Source of the DNA: Metellina segmentata
Taxonomy: Eukaryota; Arthropoda; Arachnida; Araneae; Tetragnathidae
NCBI GenBank assembly: GCA_947359465.1
Contig: OX375878.1
Location: 84,361,627 to 84,425,626 of the forward strand
Direction: 5' to 3'
DNA length: 64,000 bases
Shown piece after piece: positions 10,886 to 23,764 of the stretch (position 1 is its first letter; each line of letters opens with the position of its first letter). Position numbers and translations under genes: made by a program. The notes beneath the pieces were generated by a model. The model saw nothing but the letters and a program-made list of their open reading frames with translations. It was not told the origin of the DNA and ran no database searches.

Positions 10886-13800
10886 CTAGTGTTAATATAA
10901 ATTTGTAAATCGCTGTACATTTTTGAAAATATATGTCTGGTTATATCCGGGGTTTCCTGTGTAGCTTCTTAAAGCACCTTGCAATCTATGGCCAAGAAAG
11001 TATTAATTCCCATGGCCATATGAAAATGTCGACCGGTCCCATAAATAACGAGGCAGGTAAAAACCCCATAAAGAGACTTGAATAAAAATAAATCAAAACT
11101 TCAGTAAACATAATAGGCTTGCTAGTCTACCAATGTCGAGTCTTCCCTCAAACAAATCTTAACATGAAGGCTAATATGCAGAGATCGTCCTTGATCTCTG
11201 CATTCTAAAGATATTAAATCTGTAGTCAGCTCGCGCAACACAACTAAAAGGAAAAGATAATTTGCTTTCATCTATTGCCAGAGCCGCACGAATAATTTGC
11301 ATACGTAAGCCGATGCCACAATTAGTTCGCTGTAGAAATGTCTAGTACACTTGGGTCACCAAACATACAGACACAAAGTCAAACATTTACTTAATTTGTG
11401 TGTATAAGCTAACGATAGCGTCGTTTGATGCTTAATAAAATGTACACTGCAAATGGGAATCGTACCGCAAAAGAGGCGCAACTTTTGTAATCCATTAACT
11501 GAGAAAATAATAAATTAACAATTTTGCGTTGTATTTTTTATTTCCTTCAAGTAACACAATAAACGTTCATTCTATAACCACCTCAATACAATGATTCCCC
11601 ATAAAACAGAAAATCATAAAAGTGTGTCGTAAACTATTTTTTGTCTTTAAAAACACGAGACAAACCCCATCAGATAATACATACAAGTCGAATCCGAAAG
11701 AAACTATACTTAATTCAATTTCAGTTTGCATTTGTCTCTAGGCGAGCTGTTATTGAATTATTATTAGTGAAGCGAAATTTGAATGGAATGTGTATTAACA
11801 TAATTGTTAGGTGGTTTGTTTAGAGACTTCTGATTGGCTCATCCAAGATGGCGTCAGCTTAACTTAATGATGAAGTAGATGGCAACGTGAAGGTTGTCCC
11901 CAGCAATTTTCGCAAATTTCCTCTTATGTGCACCAAAATAAAGATAATATACTTAGTGGGAAAAGTCGATGAAGAAAAGAAAAGGTAATGCAGTAAAATA
12001 AAAATTAATGATTCACGTTGCAGATTATGAGAAGGAAGTTTGATCGGTTAACTCACAAATTGTTACAACGAGCTGTCAACTCGAGATGCTTGTGAATAAA
12101 TAATAGAATTTGAATATTTATGAACCGGTTTGTTTCAACGTCAATTGCCCATATTCAGCTTTGATACATTTGCCTTCGTCGATGTAAAATCAATTCAATT
12201 GAAATTATTGCTTTCCTTCTGCAGTTGTATATGTAAAACAAGAAAGCATATGGAGTAGAGTAGGCCAAAAAAATCGAATTTTACTAAAACTTATTCTAAT
12301 TTTTAAAACAGCTTTTTCTGTAATGAACATATCTGTTAATATTTTTTAAACTAAGATAGATCTTAGTGAATAGACCGACGGTTGAATTTTTTTTAATTCT
12401 AACGTTTTGGCAGCTATGTATGACACTACCCCAAGCCAAGATGGTTTTTATACGTGCAGTGTTAAAATGACCTAAAACAATGGTTTTCAGTCGTAGAAAT
12501 TCATGATACATTTTGGGAGGCTCGATTCGTAGCAAACATTAAAAACAAACTTACAAACTGCATCAATAACAACCTTCCTAAAATTCCATGATTGGTGATT
12601 ACAGATCAATATAACCTGTATTATAATTTCATCACCATTTAAAACAGCCGCTGATGTAATGATGTGCTAACATCTGGCGCTGAAATTCATCAGATGCAAG
12701 GCGGTTCATAACTAACAGCAAATAAGCTCTTGTGATTCCATGAGATGACTCAGAAACTATTCAATAAATTTGTAAAAATTATAACCTACATGCTTAGAAG
12801 TTAGGTTAAATTTTCAGACCCATGTGGAATGAAATGCTAGTTTATAATTTTATAGTGTTTGATGATACACCTAAGTAGGTCTTTATCTGTCTTCTTGAGG
12901 ACTATCGTTCACTCTGTGATTTAGATAAACTCCTTTTGGAGTTGACAAAATACATCTTCCTCACAACGCTAACTGAGAGCATTGAAATCTGAAAAATATT
13001 CTTGAAGACTAATCCAGAGAAATAAAAGTAGAGGTTAAACGTAATATTGCAGACAAGAGAGAAATAGAGTACGGCTATATATTCCAAAGAAATAAGAAAT
13101 TTCCAACAATTTGATTAACACAAAACGTTTTGAGTTTATTAATTAGGTGAAACTATATTCACTGAACTTGTGATTTTTGCCACGTGACGTCTACGATCTT
13201 TAACGAATTCAACAACTTTAAAATCCTCTTCTGTACTTATTCTGCCTCACTAAAATGCGGAGACACTGTACCAAGACTCCAAGAATGCTATGGAGAGCTT
13301 GATCAAAATGTGTACATACGATCTACTCTCGTTTCACACGAAGTCATACTCACAGTCGACTTCAAATTCTGCTACATACCTCTCATATGTTAATTTAATT
13401 CCACAGACGAATGAGGAAGAATAGGTGGGACTTCTCCAGCCACCTCTCAATAGTGAGTCATGCGGTGTTTGAAAAAGCCCGGGAACAAGTCAATTGCACC
13501 TTAGTAAATATCGTAAACCGGTTAAAATCTTTTATAGGACGCGTATTAGTCCTGCTAGGCCTTCCCGAAGGAAAATCCACTACATGAGGCCATTTATACG
13601 GAAAGTCAATTGATGTTTGGTTTGAATGTTTCATAGGATTTGAACTTCCTAAACTGTTTTACGAGTTTCTGCGACAAAATACCATTGTTTTAAGCCACAC
13701 TGCCCAAGTAAGAAAAATGGTTGGAATAATTCCAGGTTGTATCTTGTGGAACAACCGAAAGAGGACTAAAATTCGGATAGTTCATTTCACCGATCACTTT

Positions 13801-14446
13801 ACTAATGTATTTTTTTAATATCGAAACAATTAATAAATATGTTTATCTGGGGGTGTACATTTTTTACTATAAGAGTTTGTTTAAGTGAAATTCGATTGTT
13901 TCGTCGAACCCTATTGAAGAGAGAGTCAAGTAAAAACTCATAGAAACTGAAATGATAATCACAATATTCCATTAATCATTTTCCAAATTATGTAATAAAT
14001 TTTTTCCATTTTATTTACAGCACAATCAATAAATAATTTATTTACAAGAATATGCATTATAAGAGGCATTTTAAGTCGAACTATATATAACATAGTGTTG
14101 CACTATTATATATTATAATGTTGTTAAACACTATATTTTTGTGTTTCTGTGGATATATTTGTTTACTGAGCGCATTCTGAATGTGTTGTCTTGCTTTTTG
14201 AATACAATTCCAGTACTTCGGCAATAAAAGTTCCCAAGAATGAATACCAAATTGATATGTAATAATTGATTAGTTAATACCTATAAAATTAAATGCCAAA
14301 CGGTTGCTAAAGCGTTACGTATCATTACTATAACTGCTTAACCAATTCACACCAAATTTGGTACGTTTACATATCCTGTGTGTAACATAGTCTATTCAAC
14401 TAGTTACCACCGCCCCATCCTAAGCCATTCGGTGTATCGCCACGTA
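10886..14446. other. unannotated, about 3.5 kb
   Basis: AT-rich DNA with no recognised gene, RNA or mobile element. Open frames at 11641, 12296, 12902 and 13184 are short, AT-biased and without known motifs. Confidence 0.6.
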
Positions 14447-14636
14447 ATGTTGAACCACAGTCAGATGACGAGGCGACATCTGAGTTAGCACCTCACTCTC
14501 CAAACTTCCACACCAACCCAACGTGAGGACTTTCGGCCAACGGCAGATTTAGGTGCAGCAGCCGCCTCTACACCATACGCTTACGAATATCCATGCTCTG
14601 ACCCGGATTCGAGCCAGGAACCTTCCGATCCAGGCG
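14447..14636 (-). mobile_element. SINE group A fragment (head and front half of body)
   Basis: On the minus strand it runs from a damaged tRNA-like head (near 14636, GGATCGGAAGGTTCCTGGC) through the group-A spacer (GGTGTAGAGGCGGCTG) to the TGACTGTGGTTCAACA part of the body near 14447. The extreme head and the tail are missing. Confidence 0.86.
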
Positions 14637-14878
14637 GGGTAACATAGGCTATATACTATTCCCCATACGATTTGTCCTGGGTCTGCAGATAGGGCTACAA
14701 ATTCGAAATGCAGGTAGGACTATCATTGAAATCAATTGCAACCAATTCAACCTGAGCAAAACTAGAAAATTCTGCTAGTGGTCAATAAAGCGATCTCCTC
14801 TGCATTACCTGAGATTAGTATTGATTTTTACTTGGAAAGTAGTTCTTTCATCACAAAACAAGACTTATTAAACATAAA

Positions 14879-14990
14879 GGTAGGTAGTTAATTAACGTAA
14901 CTGTATGGAACAACACAATGTGCTATTGTCGAAGATCCTGGATCGATGCCGAAGACAGCACCTCAGAGCCGCTGTCAGATGACAGGATTA
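14879..14990 (-). mobile_element. SINE tail fragment
   Basis: The conserved tail TAGGTAGTTAATTAACG starts near 14881, followed by GCTATTGTCGAAGATCCTGG and ACAGCACCTCAGAGCC. It is diverged and lacks a head. It lies about 240 bp from the fragment at 14447-14636 in the same orientation but is not contiguous with it. Confidence 0.75.
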
Positions 14991-17900
14991 TGTTGAAAGA
15001 ACGGACTTTCAAGTAAAATTCTGCACGCACCCATCATTTTCATATTCCAATCGAAACCGCCGATTGCCCACAGTCCAAATAAATACAGTTTCCTATCAGA
15101 AAAGAGCTTCGCGATGTTGCTCTCACTCTTATAAATATTATTACTTAAATGATCGTAAAAGTAGAATATTTTCGAAACCGACGTTTCGAATTTCAGAAAC
15201 TTAAGGCGCTGTTAAATCCTCTATAATTTAATCCCCAAGGGAATTTAAATTTATGCTCGCTACGTCATCCCAAACTAACGGCATGAGAACCATTTTCAAA
15301 CCGAGTCCTATTTACATATTTTAAAATGATAAGTTGGAATTTTTCCCGATTCTGCAGAACAGAGTGTACCTCGATAGGGATTAGTCCAGGTTTTGCATTC
15401 TCCACTTTCGAATCTTAACTACTTCTTCGCAGTGGGTGGAAAATCCCATTTATATGCAAATAAAAGGATGATGCGCAACGTGGACGGTATTCTTTTCATC
15501 TCACGTAAGGTTATTAAAAACCATTTGTTTTTCTCTTTTAAACTCTGTTTCGAAAAATGTAATTTTATTTCTGTCAAACGGAATGGGAAACATCCAATGA
15601 TAAGATACACAAAAGTAAAATACGCGGGCTTTTTGATGACTTTAAACAATTCACTTATTTCCATGCTGTCGATTCTCTGTATTATTTCGTATGTTGGAAA
15701 AATGAAATTGTGTATTATTTTCCTACACAGCGTAGTTTTGGAAAATATATGTATATTTTCTTCATATTTTCCTTATTCAACATCATAACAACGAATCTTC
15801 TATCTTTAGAGAAGGTTTACATTTGTTGCATATATAAATTTGGGAATACTCCAGACACGTAGTTTATGATTGTCAAACCATCAAAGAACTATGCACACAC
15901 CAATAAAAGGGCTCATATATGTTTTGTGAAGAAGTTTTGGATGTTTCATGACATAATTTGCAAGATTCTAAGGAACAGAATGTCTACGTATTTTCTTCTT
16001 TTACGATAAAAACAAAGCATTCTCAACACTCTTTATTTTCTCTCACACAAACTGGAGTTTTATGAGCTTTTAAGTTCATATTTCTCTTTTGCTTCTATAG
16101 GCGGTTGAATTTTTAGATTTTGAATGCTTTTTTGCAGCATTAGAGATTTCCAATAGAATTGGCCACATTTTTTTAATAAAAGTAATCGTAACTATTTTTA
16201 TTATGAAGCAATTCTGTATTGCTTCTGATATCGGTATATATTTTGATATATAAGCGTGTTGAGCAGGTTTTGAGACTGTATTGCTATCTAGGAATGTTGT
16301 ATACTGCAATAACGATGACACTACATTTTATTTATGCTAAGAGATCTGACCATGGGTTCAATAGGTTCATAGGTCGGTTGAACTCCGATCCTATCTAAAA
16401 TACTGGCAGTAATTTGAAATCTACTTTAAGTTTTAGATCCCAGTTTGACTGACAGAATAATAGTAGATCAACAAACCACGTAAAACATTCTATTTGTATA
16501 ATTTTCGATAGATTAAAAGTTCTATTTTTTATCAATCGAAGCTAATATTTTAGTGTTCAAATAAATGAATTGACTATACGTATTAAATATTGGATAAAAA
16601 AATATATGCAATTGAAAAAAATAAGCTAACATAAAATTTTATTTGCATGTAGTCTTATCTCTAATCCATCTAGAATTCCTCTTATTATATTCAGGTAGGT
16701 TCATTGGTGGAAAGAAAACCTGAAATGTCCAAATCTAAAACATCTTTTGTTTTTTAAAAAGTTTCAACCGACAAATACTAAAATATTTTGCCATTTTTTT
16801 CTTTTGAAATTAAAACAAGTTATTATTTGATTTCGGGACAGAATTTAAAATTTTCATGAATTCCAGGCAGTTTTTCATAATTCAATGCTGTGTTCTGATT
16901 GGAGGATGCGCACTCTTACGTCAATGTCATGAATACATTAAGCACAAGAAAAACGAGAACAAGCTTTTGGTAATAAGATCAAAATTAATAAAGAAGGAAG
17001 AAAAATTTTATTTAAGACGCATCAATGTTATTAAAAAGCTATATTTTTAAGCGATAGGACTCAAATTTACTTTTTATTCTCACGTTGACATAAATGACAG
17101 TCATGATTCTAAATAAATCCAAATTTCGAAAACTCATATGAAAACGTACTTTTTTGTTATTACTCAGGTTGTGACACATGTTTGACTTCATTCAAAATTT
17201 GATGTAAATATTTTCGGTTATTAAATAAAAAATTCATTACCAATGCTATTTTTAAATCTCTTTAAATTCGAGTGTATCAATGTTTGAATTTAATGTGTAA
17301 ACTTCTGCAGCAACGAAACATTTACACCCAAGAGTAATTGGCATCTTTATCAATAGAATATTCTTGTTTTTTATTAATTGTTTAAAGTGTAGTGAATTGT
17401 ATTGTTATCGGCGTTCTTTGTGAGGCTTTTCTTAAATTTAATTTTAATATGTAATTATAATTAAAGGCCACTTGCAAATCAAAAATCTTCCCCACAACGC
17501 TTTGTAAACACTCCTAAAATATTTGTTGCACAAACATTGCTTGTGTCTCAATTTTTATTTCAACTTTTTCGAAAATTTTGATATTTAAAAAATGTTTTCA
17601 CTGAACCCAATTGCAAGGTCGATTCGTGCTGCCATCTGTGAAAGAGAAACGAACTCTTAGAACCAGCAATGTGCTTCAAAACTTCATACTTTTCAAAATT
17701 GAGTTTCATTTTTTGATTGTGCTAACAAAATGTTAAACAAAAAAGAATAAAGTTTTTGTATAAACAATTCGAAAGTTTATAAAATTGGTTTATTTTGATA
17801 CACATTTCCTTCAATTATATTAGTGATCTCTTTTATACCTTCAGAGTTTCAATCTAAATACAATTACGTAAAAATAAACTGCTTACAAAAAATAGAATGC

Positions 17901-19285
17901 ATATAAAATGAATGAAGCAATGCTTCACTAAACAATCAAAATTCACTCAACTTTTTAAAATATGAAAATAAAAATGTATTCATGTGTTTTCGTTTATTGT
18001 TATTACAGTAGGGCCTTTATAATTATTTAACAAAACCTTGTAATAATTTTGTTGATATAAATTAATTCCTTCTGAGCTGTTGATTATCGAGCTGTGATCT
18101 GCGAACCTCCAGCGGTCAGGGAAAAGCATGCAATATCCCCTTAGTCAAAGTTTAGAGTTTCTAGAAGAAAGATATTTCATTACCTTTTCCGATTATTTTA
18201 TGTTACAACTTTGTTATGTTCTAAAAAATCATTTAAATGTCAAGAAGTTTTCTAAGGAATGAGTAAAAACATTTGCAGCCAAGGAAGTAGTTCCCAGAGC
18301 CTTTTTGAAAATATTGCAATATTTTGATTACGATAAAAACAAATTTTTAGTTTATGTTTAGAGAGACTAAATACATGCTTTTACACTCTATAGAACTGCA
18401 TTCTACAAGAATCTACAGTTTACAGCCAGCAGAAGCATGCATTTACAGTCTTTCTACACGAATAACAAGAAATTCTTTTTAAAATTATAGCAATATTACC
18501 AAACGGAATGTAATATGTGGGTTATCTACATGCCGATGTGCAATCAACCCTATTTTTTTTCCTAAAAAGATTCTTTCTCGAAGTTAAAAGTTAATTAATA
18601 TTGAAATTTCAAGACATTAAAGCAATAATTACTGAGGTATTTGCTACAACCGCAACTTCATTATTAAAATTAACATTATGGTGAAAGTTCATTTATTTTA
18701 TTAAGATTTAGTTTTTACTATAGTTAAAGTTTGTGGTATTTTGATGCGGTTAATATAATTTGGAAGTTGAAATAGTTTGATATTTATACATTTATTTAAT
18801 AAATAAGAGTTTGGATATATTCCTGTTTACTTTATTTCAGAAATCTTGTTTTTCTGTTTCAGAACTTTAAATTATCATTACAGATCCTTAATTTGAAGTG
18901 TTAACGTTTTTTTTATCTATTTAACATATATCTTATATGTTTTACTCCCCCTTATAATAAAGCAAAAATTATCACTATTTATGTATTATTTTTATAATAT
19001 ATAGTCTTATACAGGACTACATATGTCTTATTTAATTTTATAATCTCAGGGGGGTCCGTGAAAATTTATCAAAGAATTCCTTGAAATTAAAAGCTTATGA
19101 TATGTTCATGTTATCATATGCATTAAAACGATCCAGGCCCCTGAGTAAATATAATTACTTCTTAGCAATATTCTTACAGTAACCAAAACGCTCATTAAGA
19201 AAGTTTCTAATAAAATATAAGTTGAGAAAAATAAAATGTCAAACAATATTCACTGTCCAACTCCAAACATAATTTTATTGAAGAC
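14991..19285. other. unannotated, about 4.3 kb
   Basis: The longest nearly featureless tract in the left half. Paired frames at 15393-15788 (plus) and 15419-15664 (minus) overlap on opposite strands and show no known motif, so I do not call either. No structured RNA or transposon end is seen. Confidence 0.6.
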
Positions 19286-19973
19286 CTAACCACTCCGTGG
19301 CCAGCACGGCGTTGCCTGTAACAGTTCTTTTCGTGGGGTCAGGTGTGACCACTGCCCGCTATTCCCCCGGTTATTGCTATGAATTCCCAGTGCGAATTCG
19401 AATTGCGAAGAGATCCAATCGGCGTGACGTCACACTCTCTTGCGAAAATATAAATATTTCATTGAAAAAACATTTATTAAAAGAAAATCATACGTATAAG
19501 GTATCTATCTGTTATTATTTAATGAAAATTTATTTGTTTAAAGGAAATCGTAATTTTAGGTTTCGATCTAATGTGAAATTTTCCGCAGATTTCAAATCCT
19601 TTGAAATTTGTACTCTATCTTTAACGATATAGGAGATAGAAAAAAGGACAACATAAATCCAGTTAAAACTTTATTTGCTTTCATCGTCCGCTGAAAAATC
19701 GTTCCTCGCAAAATGAAAGGAAATACGGAAAAAATAAGTTTAGAATCTGTCATATCTTTATGGTGTTATCATTCTAGTGAAAACAATAACAATTAAATTG
19801 TTTTTCATTTAAAAATGTTCTAGATTGAATTCTAAAATTCGAGCTTCGTACAAAAATTGTAAAAAATTTGGACTATCTGTGTTCTAATTCCCATTACTGT
19901 AAGTACCATAGATTCGTCAGGAGAGAGTACACATAAACATACAAACAAACACTTCCATTTATAATAGTAGAGA
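19286..19973 (-). mobile_element. non-autonomous Helitron, family 2
   Basis: Read on the minus strand, the 5' end is A followed by TCTCTACTATTATAAATGG, the classic Helitron start (host A, element TC) with TC at 19973-19972. About 690 bp later the 3' end has a short hairpin, CCGTG-CTGGC-CACGG (about 19294-19308 on the plus strand), followed within about ten bases by GGTTAG. That is a degraded form of the expected CTRR terminus. There is no terminal inverted repeat or target duplication, as expected for Helitrons. No Rep or helicase is encoded. The frame at 19297-19632 lies inside and is not a gene. The exact 3' end is uncertain by a few bases. Confidence 0.72.
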
Positions 19974-20948
19974 TGAAATGAAATACAGACAAAAAATCTT
20001 TCATCAACGTGCTTGAAAACTAAACTTATTCTTGCATACTAAGAGATAATTAAAAATTATGAATATTTTTGACTGGCGCAAATTTTTTCCGTTCGACTTT
20101 CATTGTTTCATTGATGCATGTAACTAAATTTGTAGTAGCATTGTCATAAAATGAGTAGGCATAATAGAAGACAGATGGCGCCACGGATGACCAGTTCGCT
20201 AAGGTTTGTCAGACTGAATTACTGTACTATTTATTGGAACAGCTTTATTTCGTAAAATTTAAAACGAAAGGGGTTGTGCAAAAAAAAAAAAAAAAAACTG
20301 CTGTCAATACAAAAGCTTTACAACTTTCAATGACATTTGTCAAAGAGCTGAAAATTTCTGATGAACATTGTAAATTAATTTTAATTGTAACTACATTTTT
20401 TGCAAATTAAGTAAATGTCTATTCACTCCAGGCAAAAAGTTTCTAACGTCTTAAAGATTCTAAATTTTCTAAGGAACGTTTTTTGACGCAACTCTTGGAA
20501 CACGCATAGCTTAAAACAGATAAAAAATGAGGATAATGGAAATAATTTAAATTTTGTGATACGAAAATTTGTATTTATTTATTGAAATTTTAATTTTGTT
20601 AGTTTCATTTCCTTATAGAAAACAGTTATGTGGTTTATATGAGTGTCACGAGAGATTAAAGCATCACATTGGCTTCAGTAAACACAATTTTATTTCTTTG
20701 TTTTTTGATCGCCTATTAACTTTGATCTAATACATCCTAAAATCAGTACAACACAGGAATACAATAATAATGCGGGGAAAATACACGTATGTTCTTTAAT
20801 CAATCACATGTATACCATAACATTGATATTTGTTATGACCACCAAATCCTAAGTCGAAAATAGAATTATTTCCTGAATTGCATAGTTTCCTATATTGTGA
20901 TTAAAATACAAACCATTGAGAAATCGACAAAATTAAAGACTTTTTATA
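19974..20948. other. unannotated; poly-A run and a CTCF-like motif
   Basis: It contains an A18 run at about 20281-20298 and an isolated CAGATGGCGCCAC at 20172-20184, which resembles the core of the insect CTCF binding site. Nothing else is recognised. Confidence 0.5.
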
Positions 20949-21250
20949 GTAGGTAGTTTAATTAACGTCGCACTAGAGCAACACGATGGGCTATTGGTGA
21001 TATGCGGTCCAGAATCAATTCCGAAGTCATCACCTCGTATTTTTGAGCCACTGTCAACTGACGAGGTCACACCTCAGCGGGCACCTCACTCTCCAAATTT
21101 CCACAGCACATCAACATGAGGACATTTGAGATCAGGACATATTTAACGTCCATGTGCCCCCATGTACACAGCGGTCTTTGGTTGGATCGACTTTCGAACA
21201 CGCATTCCTCCGGTTGCTATTACGCTAGTCTTTCGCTTTCTGGACCTAAG
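20949..21250 (-). mobile_element. SINE group B, near full length
   Basis: The minus-strand element runs from a tRNA-like head near 21195-21250 (plus-strand text GGTTGGATCGACTTTCGAAC) through the shared body to the tail TAGGTAGTTTAATTAACG at 20951. The tail, GGGCTATTGGTGA and CTCTCCAAATTTCCACA motifs are all present. It is moderately diverged, and no target duplication was established. Confidence 0.87.
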
Positions 21251-23164
21251 GTTGTTTCGTGTATTTTATCAGTTAACAGAAATTATTTTTAATGACTGTC
21301 AGATTTTTAAGGTATTAATTTAAAGGGAATACAATGGGAATTCCTATGCCTTATGTTTTCTAACTGTGGGTTTTTCACATACTGTTAAAGTCACAACATA
21401 TAAAATAGAGTCACCGAAAAAAGATGTCATTTTCATTCCTTTAATTCAATTAATTTACCCAAAATTAAGCTATACGTTTTCATCATGAAATAGTTATGTG
21501 TTCGCATCATTTTCTATGAAATGATTGCTACTGAAGTTGATACCAAGTAAACGAGATTGTAGTTATAAAGATTAAAATATGTCTTCAGTTGTTTCCTTTT
21601 ATGTGAGAAAGCATATGATAAATTCTAAATGAAGGAAAATGGATTAATATTTTAAAGAGGTTCGCAGAAAAGCTTTATTTTAAATTAATGGCTTTTTGGA
21701 TGCCTGTTTTTTTTTCATAAAAGATAATGTACTTAATCTTTCTCCGAGTATATTAACAAGATGTGTGTTTTTCTGTTTTTCTAAATGTTTGTGACTTATT
21801 ATCTTTGAGATATTGTATTTTCCATGTTCTTTTCTTTGCCTTATTCATCATTTCCTCCTTATGCTTGTTTGCTATTTAAAGCGATTTCATTTTTATTAGC
21901 ATTGTGACGACTTTCTCTAATAATTTTTCTTTTTCAATTTTAGGTAAGTGCTGAGGATTCTGTCTTCCTTCCCTTTCTGAAACGCGTGTTTCTGAATTAT
22001 ATATTTTTCTAACCAAAGGTTCAGGTATGTAAATGAAGATAAATTCAGTTGATTCGAGTGAAAAATTTCTCTACACTATTTTCTGTGTTGAGAATATTTT
22101 GCTAATTGTTTCAAACATTTATCAACTGCGTTTGGCTGAATGCAATTTACAGACTATTTATTATATTTCTACTTTTATACGTTTTAAGAATTGGACAGTG
22201 TGATTAACGTAGCCTCCTCCTACACAAATCAATTCATTCAACATAATCCTTCATGGAGTTAATCTACTTCATCTATGGTAAATGTCGCCTTAAAATGCGT
22301 AAAACAACTTTGAAAAGCTCATTTGCTTTGCAATAAATACGTCAAATTTTTCATAATTTTTCTTAGGTTAAAACAATAAATAAATTTAAAGTTCACAATT
22401 TCTTGTATTCCCTAGAACTAGTACTTTCCAATTTCCTGTGTTTATACACATTGCTATGAAATACATTCAGTAAAGGAATATTTTAAATATATAATGAGAT
22501 TTAATGAATACCTGTTTCCTTGAATGTTTTCTAATGATATGCAGACAGGTCAGTTTTGTTGATCCTTGTAAATTATAAGTCATTTTTATATACATATTCA
22601 CAAAATAGAAAACTACTTAAATACGAGTATTATTATTTGCTACAAATAACCAGAATTAAATCATTTCCATTTAAAATTTTGACAGGCTTAGAAATGTTAA
22701 AAATAAAATATGACATTCAATATAAGTTTATGTTTACTATATTTCCCGACATGAATGCTTAGAATAAACCTATTTAAACCGAACAAAAACATTTTCTAAT
22801 ATCCTTTCTGTATCCCCCAAACACAAAATTTTGCGGAACCCCATATCAATTTCTTACATTCCCTTCTTTAAGAGCCAGCTACACTAAAAATGTTCCTGAT
22901 AAAGAATTTTTTGTTCGTCCTGGTTATTATCGATAATAAAGCCAACGAAATAGGACTCTTTATTCCTGAGAATCGGTAGTACTTTTCAATCCTGTTATTA
23001 GTCTCTTTTTTCAGAAGTGGAAACAACGGACTTGTTCAATCTTGGCAAGAATAAGTAGTTCTGGGAAGTTCGTTGGTTGCAGTTACGAAAGACCTTAACG
23101 ATCAAGATACAATCTTTATATTTGTATCTTACATTTGGATTTATGCAGGGAGGAAATGAAAAGA
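21251..23164. other. unannotated, about 1.9 kb
   Basis: AT-rich sequence with no recognised gene, RNA or mobile element. Confidence 0.6.
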
Positions 23165-23760
23165 GTGGTTTTTAATGTTAATATGATGGCAAATTCCTTA
23201 CTGAAATGAACAGAACGCGTGATGAGATAAAGATAGAAGTCTGTAATGAGCTTACAGAGAGGTACTGTCGACTTCGAAACATGAACAGCTGCTGTGGATG
23301 AATGTAAATGTACAAGGAACGGCTAGTGGGGATGTAGTTTGGTTTGGTTTACAGCTTTAGTCATTTGTTTGCTATACGATGGATCTAGATCTACGGTTTA
23401 AAGTCGATTCTGAACCGTTACAGACATTATTGCTTAAGATTTATATCTAAAAAAAAATAAACGGAATACATTTATTAATGTTAACACAATAATAAATACC
23501 CCACTAAAATGAACAAACAATGTTAGACGTCTGTAATGAGTCTATAAATAGGTACTGTCGGCCGCGAAACGTGACTAGCCGCTGTAATAAAATCGCAAGG
23601 GACTAAATGTGAAAGTAGTTTGATTTTATGTGGCTCTACAGTCATATATTTTGTATGTGAGGGCAAATTTAGTTAGACTCATTGTTTCATGCATCCACAA
23701 AACCGGTTGGCGGTTAATACGGATTCTGAACAGTTCAGACATCCTCGCCTAGATCGGGAT
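23165..23760. repeat. two-copy tandem duplication of about 300 bp
   Basis: A block at about 23165-23440 and another at about 23470-23760 share ordered landmarks: GTCTGTAATGAG, AGGTACTGTCG, CGAAACRTGA, then GGATTCTGAAC or GATTCTGAACCGTTACAGACAT near their ends. The copies are well diverged, so the duplication is old. It sits directly beside the 104-bp minisatellite but does not resemble its unit. Confidence 0.75.
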
Positions 23761-23764
23761 TCTA

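Noticed and set aside
9801..10908. Two small Arg/Lys-rich frames that resemble one another
   Set aside because: They correspond to two copies of a Helitron-derived block. Equivalent regions in the other Helitron do not keep the frames open.
15393..15788. 131-codon frame with an opposing minus-strand frame
   Set aside because: AT-driven composition and open frames on both strands, with no motif or splice context to support either.
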